From positions 1,125,755 through 1,189,754 of the forward strand of contig NZ_JH719393.1 in NCBI RefSeq assembly GCF_000271845.1: DNA of 64,000 bases. The letters are read 5' to 3'. Within the stretch, counting starts at the first letter, position 1. Each line of letters opens with the position of its first letter. This DNA comes from Rhizobium leguminosarum bv. trifolii WSM2297 (GTDB lineage Bacteria > Pseudomonadota > Alphaproteobacteria > Rhizobiales > Rhizobiaceae). Position numbers and translations under genes: made by a program. The notes below the pieces were generated by a model, which was not told the DNA's origin, made no database searches, and saw only the letters and a list, made by a program, of their open reading frames with translations. Below are positions 18,266 through 26,794 of this stretch, piece by piece.

Positions 18266-18342
18266 ATCAATCTCGCTCGTAGCTCGGCCGCCCCAGATCA
18301 CGAGATGACCGCGAACAAAAAAAGAAGCCCCGCTGGCTAAAC

Positions 18343-18480
18343 TGACCCCCGAAATTTGGACACCCAACTTCGGGGGTTTTGCATGTCCAAATACAGCAGC
18401 GCATTCAAGCGAGAAGTCATTGAGTATTACGGCAATGGTGAGCGTAGCTACCGGGAGGTAGGTCTGCGCTTCGGGCCCCA
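18343..18480 (+). mobile_element. Left end and orfA start of an IS3-family (IS150-like) element
   Basis: TGACCCCCGAAATTTGGACA begins a typical IS3/IS150-type terminal repeat. CCCCCGAA (18346-18353) and TTCGGGGG (18369-18376) form a perfect 8-bp stem. The transposase orfA starts at 18383 with M-S-K-Y-S-S-A-F-K-R-E-V-I-E-Y-Y and the helix-turn-helix G-E-R-S-Y-R-E-V-G-L-R-F-G. Similarity stops at about 18480 and no orfB or right end is visible. Only the left tip of the element is left. Confidence 0.7.
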
Positions 18481-18691
18481 AATCACGCCAGAAAAAGCCA
18501 CCTCTCAGGGTCGCCGATCCGAAATATATCGTATTGCCGTATCAGGTCGAAATGATTTCCTCAAACGCGACAGGCGGTCAGTGCATAGGTGCTTACTGGC
18601 CGCCCGTCGGTGGGACCAATGACGGGACATTGCCCTTCCTGAACATTGAGTTTCTAGGGCACAAATCGTATGCCGCGCGGACTACCTCAGC

Positions 18692-18803
18692 AAAAATAGC
18701 CCCGTCGAAACGGGGCAATTGAATGGAAAGGGTGAGACCGCGCGTGGGGTGGGCGGTGGTAAGAGCCCGGCGCGCACGGGTCTCTTTCGCGCGCGGTCCC
18801 GAC
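18692..18803 (-). ncRNA. Candidate C-rich small RNA, copy 2
   Basis: Downstream of a perfect stress-sigma-type promoter the minus strand folds well. An outer 9-bp stem pairs 18798-18790 with 18744-18736 (GACCGCGCG). An inner hairpin has AAGAG/CUCUU and CCCG/CGGG arms separated by one bulged A. A free strand ACCACCGCCCACCCC sits before the closing arm. A short linker leads to a GC-rich terminator and T-run. The expected length is about 110 bases. No convincing open frame with a ribosome binding site is present, so a regulatory RNA is the simplest reading. The target is unknown; the C-rich strand could pair with purine-rich ribosome binding sites. Confidence 0.55.
18695..18716 (-). terminator. 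Intrinsic terminator of the copy-2 small RNA
   Basis: GCCCCG (18716-18711) pairs with CGGGGC (18705-18700) around a six-base loop. On the minus strand it is followed by TATTTTTG. This is a textbook rho-independent terminator. Confidence 0.72.
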
Positions 18804-18808
18804 GCATT

Positions 18809-18848
18809 AACGATAGAGAATCCGTCGGGTTCCTGTACGCTTTCGGAC
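18809..18848 (-). promoter_or_regulatory. Perfect stress-sigma (EcfG/RpoE-type) promoter
   Basis: On the minus strand GGAAC (18833-18829), exactly 16 bases, then CGTT (18812-18809) match the alphaproteobacterial general-stress consensus. The upstream box GTCCGAAAGCGTACA is shared with sites at 148-188 and 12073-12092. Transcription would begin near 18803. Confidence 0.68.
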
Positions 18849-18951
18849 CGGAATGGACGGTAGTTGGAATTTTGCATCAAAGCCGAATGGCCCTTGCAAC
18901 TATCGGTCACTTTTCTCGTTCAACGCCCGAAGACTTTAAGAGGACGACGAG

Positions 18952-19146
18952 ATGAGGCTGGTGCCGTTCCACTATGCGGGTTCAAATGACTCCCTTATCT
19001 TCATCAACCCGGAACACGTCATCGCCGTCCGGTCGTTCCCCGGCAGCACCCACATCTATGTTTCTGTGCTTCAGAAAGACGGAGGACCGAGTTATTACCC
19101 CGTCAGGGAGTCGATCGATGATGTTGTTAAGAAACTGGCCAGCTAG
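18952..19146 (+). CDS. Small hypothetical protein (64 aa)
   Basis: AGAGG lies just upstream of the ATG. The product M-R-L-V-P-F-H-Y-A-G with N-P-E-H-V-I-A-V-R and Y-P-V-R-E-S-I-D-D-V-V-K-K resembles the small SH3-like or LytTR-like beta proteins found widely in rhizobia. It has no membrane segment. It starts about 100 bases from the promoter of the candidate small RNA and is transcribed away from it. Confidence 0.6.
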   Translation: MRLVPFHYAGSNDSLIFINPEHVIAVRSFPGSTHIYVSVLQKDGGPSYYPVRESIDDVVKKLAS

Positions 19147-19252
19147 GGCACGGCTCGTTCTCGCTTTGAAGCCCTGGCTCAACAAAATTCCTGGCCGCTT
19201 CTAATGAATTTGGGCAAATTGCTTTTTCGAGCGCCGCTGCTGAAGTGTCGGC

Positions 19253-19970
19253 ATGACAAAGCTGCCTCGCAAACCTGCCGTGCCGCTACTCGGTGAAGCC
19301 GACGCGCCGCTCCGCAGCAAGGCGCGATCCCGCCCAGCCGCAGGCCTCCCTTGATCCCATGCCGGATCGCATCGATCCGTGCCTTGCACTGCTCAAGCCT
19401 CGGCCGCCCAAAGGTCCGCAATGGGCTTTCGAGGTGAAATGGGAGGCTACCGCCTGACCGTCCACATCGAACAATCCTGCATCCGCATCCTGACGCGCCG
19501 CGGCCATGACTGGACGGACCGCTTCCCGGCGATCTCCGCCGAGGCGAGGCGGCTTGCTGTGTCAACCGCGATACTGGATGGCGAAGCCGTTTTGCTCGAT
19601 GCGCAGGGCCGGTCCGATTTCGGCATGCTTCAGCAGTCGCTCGGCGGCCGCGGCGGCACCAGGTCATCATGAGATGCGATCCTGATGGCCTTCGACCTCC
19701 TCTATTTCGACGGACACGACATCAGGGCGACAGAGCTCACCGCGCGGCGCCATCCGCTCGAAGGAATGGTACCCGCCGGAGGCGAAGATGTTATCCGGCT
19801 GTCAGAAGAGGTCGAGGCCGACGGTGACAGGCTCTTGCGCATTGCTTGCGAACATGGGCTCGAAGGCATCATCGCGAAAGACCGCAACAGTCCGTATCGC
19901 AGCGGGCGCCTCGGCGACTGGGTGAAGATCAAATGCATCCAGAGTGATGGCTTTGCGATCGTCGGCGGGC
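19253..19970 (+). pseudogene. Broken paralogue of the DNA ligase at 680-1741
   Basis: The sequence follows the intact ligase from its start (M-T-K-L-P-R-K-P, A-V-P-L-L-G-E) through motifs III (D-G-E-A-V-L-L-D), IV (F-D-L-L-Y-F-D-G) and V (E-G-I-I-A-K-D-R-N-S and D-W-V-K-I-K). Several frame changes occur before 19440, a TGA lies near 19670, and the catalytic-lysine motif is split by a frame change. After G-F-A-I-V-G near 19967 the OB fold is missing. The upstream noncoding sequence also resembles that of the intact gene, so a segmental duplication took place. Confidence 0.85.
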
Positions 19971-20119
19971 TGGTCGCGTGGGGCGGAAACTATCGCCGCT
20001 CGCTCCACGAGCCGGCCAGGATGGATCCCCGGCTCTCGAGTTAGTCTGGGAGGTGTATGAGCGCAAAGGATCAACTCAAGCAGATGCCCGAACACCTCGA
20101 CTAGCATGGCATGACGGGT

Positions 20120-21973
20120 TTATTGCTGCGGAAGGCCGGCGCGCGCGAGGTCTGCCGCGGCTTGATCCATAATCGAAGGATCTCGGAAGTTCCAGGTCTG
20201 CCGCCACGATTTGATTGTCGCAGTCGGAGCTGCCTTGAGCATCTTCCCGACGGCAGCTCGGGCGTCTGCCTCGCGTCCAAGACGCACATAGGCGATGGCT
20301 AGTTGCAATGGTGCGTCGGCGAAATCTGTTGTCTTTAGAACCTCAACTGCGTCCTCGTTTTTGCCAAGCACGATGTAGATGAAACCTCGCACATAGTTGA
20401 AAAACCAAGATAGCGCAGGGTCCCGCGCGGCTGCAGCGTCGGTCAGCTCCAGCGCCTTTTCGGGTTGACCGGCTTGTAGAAAGATACTTCCTGCGTCCGT
20501 AAGCGTGAACGCATTATAGGGCGCCGCCGTGATGGCCTTGTTCATTGCCGCAACGGCGCCATCATGGTCTCTATTCAGGGTCAGGAGCCAAGCGTTGAGC
20601 CAATTTGCCAGTCTCGCTACTTGCGGGCTCAGATTCTTGTCTGCGAGGACCTGATCAACCAGTCGCTTCGCCTCCCGAAGATCTCCCTGCGTGTCAGAAC
20701 TGTAGAGCAGCGCAGCGTTCAACCAGTGAGACCACCCCAATTCGACGGTCAAAAGAGGGGAGCCAGGGAAGGACTGCAGGCCCTGTCGTGAAATCTCACC
20801 TGATCGTTCCATACCTTCCTTCGTGTAGAGGTTCAATTGGCTTTCTGCCCGCAAGTAGTAGTCGTATTCAGCGAGGTTGGTGCTATCCTTACCCCAGGCC
20901 CGGCTGTAGTCCGCTTTGCGAATGGCTCCGAATTCGCCCGTCATCGCCCCCACGATCTTGCCGGTCAACTCATCCTGAAGCGCCCATGGGTCGGTTCCGG
21001 CCTTGTCGAAGTGGTCCGCCCAGACATTGTCCCCCGTTTTGCTGTTGATAAGCTGTGCAACGATGCGCACCCTATCGCCCTCCTTGCGCACGCTGCCCTC
21101 GACGACATAGCCGACGCCCAGCTCCTTGCCGATCTGGCGGATGTCGCCTTGCTGGCCCTCGTACGCAAACGACGAAGTTCGCGAGACGACCGAAATGTCA
21201 GAAAAGCGCGAGAGGATGGCGATGACGTCGTTCGCTAGCCCTTCTCCCATGTACCCCAGGCTCTTGTCGGCACTGAGATCAGCGAAGGGCAATACGGCGA
21301 CAGAAGGAATCGTACCGGAGCCTGCAGGAGAGGTCATGGTCAGCGCATTCTGTAACGCCATCCATGCGGCCACCAAGGCGACGATGGTTGCCGCGGCCCC
21401 AATGGCCCACCATCGTCGGCCGATCCTGCGCTTGTGCCGAATACGTCGGCGTGGCGCGGCGTCGATGCGCACCTGGTAGACATCGACAAGCTCTTCAATG
21501 TTCTTGACCTTCTGCCGTCCAACGGAGTCGAAGGTAAATGCGAGCTTGTTCTCGACCTCCTTCGCCACCTTGCCAGAAACGGAGATCCCGCCCGGTGGCG
21601 CGAGTTGCTCCAGCCTCGCAGCGACATTCACTCCTTCACCATAGCGGTCGTCACCGTCGACGATCACTTCGCCGATGTTGATCCCGATGCGGACGTTGAA
21701 GCGGTCGTCCTCAGGGACAGAGGCGTTGCGCTCGGTCATTCCGCGCTGCAGAGACACGGCACATTCGACGGCGTCGACCACGCTGCCGAACTCCGCGAGG
21801 AGGCCGTCGCCCATGAGCTTGAAGATGCGCCCATGATGCCGCGCAATCTCGGGTTCAAAAAGCTCCGTGCGCCGCGCTCGAAGACGGTCGAAGGTGCCCG
21901 CCTCGTCTTGCTCCATAAGTGCGGAGTATCCGACCACGTCGGCGGCTAGAATTGCAGATAATCTGCGCTCCAT
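20120..21973 (-). CDS. Class III adenylate/guanylate cyclase with TolB-like and TPR regions
   Basis: The 617-aa protein begins with a class III cyclase domain (about 1-170). It shows A-A-D-V-V-G-Y-S as first metal site, M-G-D-G-L-L-A-E-F as second, and G-E-G-V-N-V-A-A-R-L-E in the catalytic region. One transmembrane helix lies at about 190-210, followed by a TolB/FlgO-like segment (P-S-V-A-V-L-P-F-A-D-L-S) and C-terminal TPR repeats. Such proteins are numerous in rhizobia and couple an extracytoplasmic input region to cAMP or cGMP synthesis. It is transcribed alone. Confidence 0.9.
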   Translation of the reverse strand: MERRLSAILAADVVGYSALMEQDEAGTFDRLRARRTELFEPEIARHHGRIFKLMGDGLLAEFGSVVDAVECAVSLQRGMTERNASVPEDDRFNVRIGINIGEVIVDGDDRYGEGVNVAARLEQLAPPGGISVSGKVAKEVENKLAFTFDSVGRQKVKNIEELVDVYQVRIDAAPRRRIRHKRRIGRRWWAIGAAATIVALVAAWMALQNALTMTSPAGSGTIPSVAVLPFADLSADKSLGYMGEGLANDVIAILSRFSDISVVSRTSSFAYEGQQGDIRQIGKELGVGYVVEGSVRKEGDRVRIVAQLINSKTGDNVWADHFDKAGTDPWALQDELTGKIVGAMTGEFGAIRKADYSRAWGKDSTNLAEYDYYLRAESQLNLYTKEGMERSGEISRQGLQSFPGSPLLTVELGWSHWLNAALLYSSDTQGDLREAKRLVDQVLADKNLSPQVARLANWLNAWLLTLNRDHDGAVAAMNKAITAAPYNAFTLTDAGSIFLQAGQPEKALELTDAAAARDPALSWFFNYVRGFIYIVLGKNEDAVEVLKTTDFADAPLQLAIAYVRLGREADARAAVGKMLKAAPTATIKSWRQTWNFRDPSIMDQAAADLARAGLPQQ

Positions 21974-22192
21974 GTCTTAGTCCCCCGACATGAATTCTCC
22001 CCAGCCATTATACATGATTTTTCCGTGTGTTTCATGGATGTCTAATAAACATCCATTTGAGCATTCGACCCAGGGGCGATAGGTGGAGCATCGATCATAC
22101 GTAGGCATGGAACCACCATCGAACGCTGTTCTCGCGACAGGGCGGAGTCGTTGAAATTGGTCTTCCGCCTTCACCGCCTCCTCCTCCTCTCT

Positions 22193-22473
22193 TCATTCGT
22201 CCACGGCGCCGCGGTCGAGCAGATCTTCCACAATCCGTGGGTCGAATATGTGAAAGGTGATCCGTCTCGCTCGACCTTGTTCCCGCGCTCGGAAGACGTC
22301 TGTCTCCAACCAACGATTCCTTCTGCTCTAATCGTCAGGATTTCCTCAATCTCGCGAGGAATGATCGGAAGGTCTGCGATGTCTTCCAGTGCCGCGGAGA
22401 TGATGGACGAGGTCGCGCGGAACGCTGTCTTGGAAGTCTCAGGCATTACGAGGGTGAGTGCGCTCGACTGCAT
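22193..22473 (-). pseudogene. Frameshifted small hypothetical
   Basis: The frame starting at 22473 (M-Q-S-S-A-L-T-L-V-M-P-E-T, with GGAG upstream) runs to E-I-E-E-I-L-T-I-R-A-E-G. It continues in another frame as W-L-E-T-D-V-F-R-A-R-E-Q-G-R-A-R-R-I-T-F-H, then I-F-D-P-R-I-V-E-D-L-L-D-R-G-A-V-D-E and a TGA at 22193. The joined product of about 93 aa resembles small rhizobial proteins with the same ending. A single indel near 22310 separates the halves. Confidence 0.5.
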
Positions 22474-22592
22474 GTCCAGTGACTCCTGACCAGGGGCGCG
22501 CGACGCGCGGGAATCACGCGGGCGGGACAGCGGGATGATGATTTGCGCGGCCTCAGGATCGACGATTGCCTAGGGACCGGTCTGAACCGTGA

Positions 22593-23873
22593 TCAAAGGA
22601 GGAGCATGCCGATGGTGCTCAGGCCCATCACTAGCGCCGTGAAACCGCTGATATAGACCATCCAACGCGGGGCTTTGAGTTCTCCCATGATGGCCGGGTT
22701 CCTCGCCATCATGACCATCACGACGATGATTGGGGTCGCGAGCACACCGTTGACGACCGCGCTCCAAAACAAGGCCCTGACGGGATCGAGACCCAACATG
22801 GTGACCGCGACGCTTCCGAGCGTGGCGACGACGATTGTCGCATAGAAGGCCTTTGCCTCTTTGGGCTTCTTGTCGAGACCTTCCGACCAACCAAAGCACT
22901 CCGCAACTGCGTAGGCGGCAGAACCAGCAAGGACCGGAACGGCAAGGAGCCCGGTGCCGATTATTCCCGCCGCAAAGACCGCGAAGGCGAACTCACCGGC
23001 GACGGGCTTGAGGGCTTCCGCGGCTTGGGCTGAGGTCTCGATCTGGTCGACGCCATTGGCATGCAAGGTTGCTGCGGCCGCGACGATGATACAGATTGCC
23101 ACAAAATTGGAGAAGCCCATGCCGACGAGCGTGTCCATGCGGATGCGGCCGAGTTCTGGTTCGGCCATCTCCGGAATTCGCCGCAGGCGCGCGAGCTTGC
23201 GGCGTCGGAGTTCTTCGACTTCTTCCCCGGCCTGCCAGAAGAACAGATAAGGACTGATCGTGGTACCAAGGACAGCCACGAAGGCGGTGAAGTGATCTCC
23301 GGTTAACTGGAATGTCGGCATGACGATGCCGCTCAGCGCTTGACCCCATGGCACGCCGACCACCAGAACAACAGCGACATAAGTGAAGAGCGACAATGTC
23401 AGCCACTTCAGGACAGAGACATAGGCGGAATAGGGGACGAAGACCTGAGCGGTCGCGCAAAGGATTCCGAACAGAAGGGCATACACGATCTCCGGCCCGC
23501 CAACGAACAATCTCACCGCGGCTCCCATCGCGGCGAGATCGGCTCCGATGTTGACGAAATTTGCAATGAAGAGCAAGGCCATGGCGACGTATGCGAAGTA
23601 CGGATGGTAGTGGAGCTTCAGGTTTTTGGCTAGGCCTTTGCCCGACACCGCTCCGATGCCTGCACTCAATCCCTGGACCGCCGCCATGAGCGGGTAGCTG
23701 AAGAGCATGGTCCAGCCAAGAGTGTACCCAAACTGGGCACCCACTTGGCTGTAGGTGGCAATGCCACTCGGATCGTCGTCCGCCGCACCCGTCACCAGAC
23801 CGGGACCGAGAACCTTTAGAAGGCTGCGGCCAGCCTGCTGCGAAGATTTGAAACGAGATGAGGAAGCATCCAT
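22593..23873 (-). CDS. NRAMP-family-like metal transporter with atypical binding motifs
   Basis: The start at 23873 (M-D-A-S-S-S-R-F-K) is preferred; the longer frame to 23960 adds 29 unlikely residues. About 11 membrane helices are predicted over 426 aa. The first unwound helix reads D-D-D-P-S-G-I-A-T-Y instead of the canonical D-P-G-N. The sixth reads T-T-I-S-P-Y-L-F-F-W, lacking the Met-Pro-His of manganese and iron transporters. This places it in the NRAMP-related side branch, some of whose members carry other ions such as magnesium. Substrate assignment as Mn2+ would be unsafe. Confidence 0.85.
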   Translation of the reverse strand: MDASSSRFKSSQQAGRSLLKVLGPGLVTGAADDDPSGIATYSQVGAQFGYTLGWTMLFSYPLMAAVQGLSAGIGAVSGKGLAKNLKLHYHPYFAYVAMALLFIANFVNIGADLAAMGAAVRLFVGGPEIVYALLFGILCATAQVFVPYSAYVSVLKWLTLSLFTYVAVVLVVGVPWGQALSGIVMPTFQLTGDHFTAFVAVLGTTISPYLFFWQAGEEVEELRRRKLARLRRIPEMAEPELGRIRMDTLVGMGFSNFVAICIIVAAAATLHANGVDQIETSAQAAEALKPVAGEFAFAVFAAGIIGTGLLAVPVLAGSAAYAVAECFGWSEGLDKKPKEAKAFYATIVVATLGSVAVTMLGLDPVRALFWSAVVNGVLATPIIVVMVMMARNPAIMGELKAPRWMVYISGFTALVMGLSTIGMLLL

Positions 23874-24131
23874 TGCCGTGCGCACTGTTTCGAGTGAAAC
23901 AAGAATGCGCGAGATCCCCCCGAGTTCCGAGCACCCGGCACCGCAGTCGCCATCGCACACATCATCGCCGGCTCATTTTTGTTACCGGTAGGATAGGAGA
24001 ACGGCAGCCGGAGAGGCCAGGCTTTGAGTCGAGCTTCGCGGCTTGCCGAAGGCCTCCGTGGATACGCAGACGCCGGCCAACTGTAGCGTCGCGCTGGCGG
24101 GCGGTTGCGACATGGCTCGCGCTTCGCCGGG

Positions 24132-24488
24132 TCATGTACTGAAGGGCCTTGAGGGAGGCTCTGCAAGAGTGATGCGATTTCCGTCAGGGTCTGTTAACTG
24201 GGCGATCCTTCCGTAGTCTCCCTCCAATTCACCTGTGAGCTTCACGCCAATTTCGGCGAGCGATTTGCGGGCATTCTCCATTTTCGGGACGACAATGGTT
24301 AGTCTGCCGGAGCCAGCATTCTCCTTGTCGTGAAAGATTTGAATATTCCCGCCTGCGACGTTACGCCATTGGATCAACCCATCCATCGGACGATCATCAG
24401 GGTTTCGGTCGAAAATTTGGGTATAGAATTTTTCGGCACTATCCATGTTCGCTGTCGCGAGTGCGGCATAGATTCCTTGGATTTGCAT
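24132..24488 (-). CDS. VOC-superfamily (glyoxalase-like) protein
   Basis: The 118-aa product has the single-domain VOC pattern. It begins M-Q-I-Q-G-I-Y-A-A-L-A-T-A-N-M, followed by A-E-K-F-Y-T-Q-I-F, and ends Q-L-T-D-P-D-G-N-R-I-T-L-A-E-P, with the usual Glu near the end. The substrate is unknown. It is the first of several VOC-type genes in 24-26 kb transcribed leftward. Confidence 0.8.
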   Translation of the reverse strand: MQIQGIYAALATANMDSAEKFYTQIFDRNPDDRPMDGLIQWRNVAGGNIQIFHDKENAGSGRLTIVVPKMENARKSLAEIGVKLTGELEGDYGRIAQLTDPDGNRITLAEPPSRPFST

Positions 24489-24607
24489 TTACATTGCTCC
24501 CTTCCAAATCGGGCCATCTGTAATGAGAAAAGGCACGGTTCCGTTCCAACGTTTGCGATGACGGCGGCGGATTGCGACTTCTGGCGCAAAGCTCCCTTGG
24601 ATACCCG

Positions 24608-25489
24608 CTATCGCGCCGACGTTCTCTCCTTCACCAATTCTGAGATGTATTCCTGCAAGCTTTTCGTTCCGCGGATTGGGTCGTCAGGCATGTCAAAGCC
24701 CTCCAGTGATACCTCCGTCATCCGCGCGTAGGCTTGGGCCGCAGGTTCTGAAAAGCCCACCCGCCTGAAGCTCGATACCCACTCGCTCCGCTCGATCGTC
24801 CGGACGGTGACGGCATGATCGAGCATTTTGGCGAAAGCAGCCGCGACATCGTCAAACGTGTAGGCTTCAGGGCCCTCGACATACTTGACCCCGACGTCGT
24901 CGAGCGGACCGGTCAGCCGTCTTGCTGCGGCCAAACCGAGGTCGACCGGAGCCACCATCGGGATCTTCAGCTGCGCCGGGAACATCGTCGCGATCGAGCC
25001 ATGCCGGGCCTCGTCGAGGAGCGTGTCGAGGTTGGTGTAGTAATATGCGCCGCGGTTGATGGCCATCGGGATCGCGGCAGCGCCGACGGCTCTCTCGAAA
25101 CTCCACAGAACGGAGAGATCGCCGATCGCGTCGCCGGGCTGTGCGCCATAGGTGGACTCCACCACGACTTTCTCCAGGCCCGCACCGCCGACGGCCTCGG
25201 CGATGCTGGTGGCCGTCCGGGTTTCCTCGGCGTTTGGGTCAGTAGTAACGGGAGCCGGAGGATTCAGCAGGAACGCTCGACGGCCACGACGCAGCGTGGC
25301 GCGCAAAGCCTGCGTGTCGCCAAGATCGACGACGGCGATATCAGCTCCCGCGGACTTAAGATCCACGGCCTTCGCCTCGTCGTGTACGACCGCGACAATC
25401 TGGTGCCCGTCTCGAAGAAGTGTCCGAGCGACCACCGATCCGATATGGCCGGTTGCGCCAAGAACGACGAACGCATCCGCCCTCGTCAT
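24608..25489 (-). CDS. NmrA-like NAD(P)-binding protein
   Basis: The N-terminus V-L-G-A-T-G-H-I-G-S is the G-x-x-G-x-x-G nucleotide-binding loop of atypical short-chain dehydrogenases. The 293-aa length, E-S-T-Y-G-A-Q and the lack of a Y-x-x-x-K pair fit NmrA/HSCARG-like redox sensors or azoreductase-like members. Its start overlaps the end of the YCII gene by four bases, so the two are translationally coupled. Confidence 0.82.
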   Translation of the reverse strand: MTRADAFVVLGATGHIGSVVARTLLRDGHQIVAVVHDEAKAVDLKSAGADIAVVDLGDTQALRATLRRGRRAFLLNPPAPVTTDPNAEETRTATSIAEAVGGAGLEKVVVESTYGAQPGDAIGDLSVLWSFERAVGAAAIPMAINRGAYYYTNLDTLLDEARHGSIATMFPAQLKIPMVAPVDLGLAAARRLTGPLDDVGVKYVEGPEAYTFDDVAAAFAKMLDHAVTVRTIERSEWVSSFRRVGFSEPAAQAYARMTEVSLEGFDMPDDPIRGTKSLQEYISELVKERTSAR

Positions 25490-25818
25490 TTGGCTTGCTC
25501 CAGTGGCCAGATGTCAACGACACCCTGTGCGACCGCGCATGGCGTCTTCGAAACCATCTCGATAGCTTCTTCCAGGCTTTCAGCTTCTATCAGTGCGAAA
25601 CCAGCCAACGGCAATGCGGCCGTCAGGAACGAACCCTTGGAAGCCTCCACCCCCGCGCGGTCGTGGTTTCGGACCTGGACCGGCGATCCGGCTATGGCCA
25701 TGATCGCACCTCGATCCCGCAGCTGCTGGTCATAAGCGTGCGCGGCATCGCGGACCGCTGGAGTGGTGCGATCATATCCGATCTGATCGCCATAACCGAT
25801 CGTGAGATATTTCGGCAT
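25486..25818 (-). CDS. YCII-domain protein
   Basis: The start M-P-K-Y-L-T-I-G-Y-G at 25818 has AAGAAAGGAA eight bases upstream. The 110-aa product fits the YCII/DGPF-like family of small dimeric alpha-beta proteins, with G-S-F-L-T-A-A-L-P-L-A-G-F and A-L-I-E-A-E-S-L-E-E-A. The frame is also open upstream into the broken VOC gene, so readthrough could yield a fused product, but the internal site is much the better start. Confidence 0.75.
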   Translation of the reverse strand: MPKYLTIGYGDQIGYDRTTPAVRDAAHAYDQQLRDRGAIMAIAGSPVQVRNHDRAGVEASKGSFLTAALPLAGFALIEAESLEEAIEMVSKTPCAVAQGVVDIWPLEQAK

Positions 25819-26260
25819 TACAAATTCCTTTCTTCCGCGCTCGCGGTCTCGGTTTTGTTCGGCGGGAACGCCGAGCGCCTTGAGCACGGCAGCCGACTTG
25901 GTGAACTGGACGTCGCGGTACTCGACGATTTCGACATGGTTTCCCCATGGGTCGAGAAAGTTGAACGGCCGGCCTTTCGGGACCGTCGCGCCAGCCGCAG
26001 TGGCAAGGTCCTGACCATCGATCTTTCGTTCACAACGAGGCAGAAGTGACGATTGGTGTCGCGCTCTTGCGTTCTGCCGCGGCTCAATGCGAGGAATTGG
26101 TCCCCATGTCCACGAAAGCCATCTGCAGGACGCCGCTATTATCGCGGTGGCTTCCGCGCAGCTCAAAATCGATGACCTTGCCATAGAATTCGAGCACCGC
26201 GTCAACATCATCGACCTCGAGCGCGACTTGTTCCAAGCTCACGAGCTTGGGTTTGGTCAT
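25819..26260 (-). pseudogene. VOC-superfamily gene with two frameshifts
   Basis: The gene starts at 26260 (M-T-K-P-K-L-V-S-L-E-Q-V-A-L-E-V-D-D-V). A first shift after V-D-M-G near 26103 is followed by D-Q-F-L-A-L-S-R-G-R-T-Q-E-R-D in the second frame. A second shift near 26035 leads to D-L-A-T-A-A-G-A-T-V-P-K-G-R-P-F-N-F-L-D and G-N-H-V-E-I-V-E-Y in the third. Both shifts have the same sign and so do not cancel. No stop separates the last frame from the YCII gene. Confidence 0.72.
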
Positions 26261-26625
26261 GCTATCTCCCGGATCTCTTGTTGCCTTGGGTGTAACGCGC
26301 TAGGACGGACAGGGTTCAGAAGGGTCTTCGGAATGCCGGATTTCTGCATCTGCGAACCTGCGACCGGCTCCAGCACGTGGAGTACGAGGTTGCTGACCAG
26401 ACCGTGAGCAGCGTTGGCCGCATTGCGTTTGTACCAGATGAGAAATACACCGGCCCCGTTCGGCGCGCATGCGCTTAAGGAAGGATTGTGATCCAATCTC
26501 GGTTCGCCCCGGCTCGGCGGGTTGCCCGGAGCGTCTTGCATCGCAGAACTTCGAAAATTTCTGCTGGACCTTGTCGGTTCCAGAAGGGTTAGATCGACCA
26601 CGTTCGTCAGCACCGGGAGGATCTC
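26261..26625. other. No confident gene
   Basis: The open frames here (for example 26257-26706 on the minus strand) run antisense to decayed sequence and have no recognised family or ribosome binding site. Nothing else stands out. Confidence 0.35.
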
Positions 26626-26794
26626 ATGCCCATCTTTCATGCCAAGTGTCCCTGCGGCGCGCTCTCTGGAGGTCGATGGCGACCCTTTGCACAACCACAT
26701 CTGCACGCGCCTTCAGCGCGCAATCCGGCAGCGCGCCGGCACACGATTTTTGATTCCACTGGGAGCTGACCCGGCTTTTCCACCGAGAACCTGA
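26626..26794 (+). pseudogene. GFA-domain (formaldehyde-activating-like) remnant
   Basis: The start M-P-I-F-H-A-K-C-P-C-G-A-L is the zinc-binding opening of the GFA/CENP-V family. One frame over it continues S-L-E-V-D-G-D-P-L-H-N-H-I-C-T-R-L-Q-R-A, where the family expects a C-x-C-x-x-C cluster. A frameshift near 26655 and loss of cysteines show decay. The rest of the domain is absent. Confidence 0.5.

Noticed and set aside
18346..18376. CCCCCGAA/TTCGGGGG followed by TTTT as a plus-strand terminator
   Set aside because: It is part of the IS3-type terminal inverted repeat; a termination role is secondary at best.
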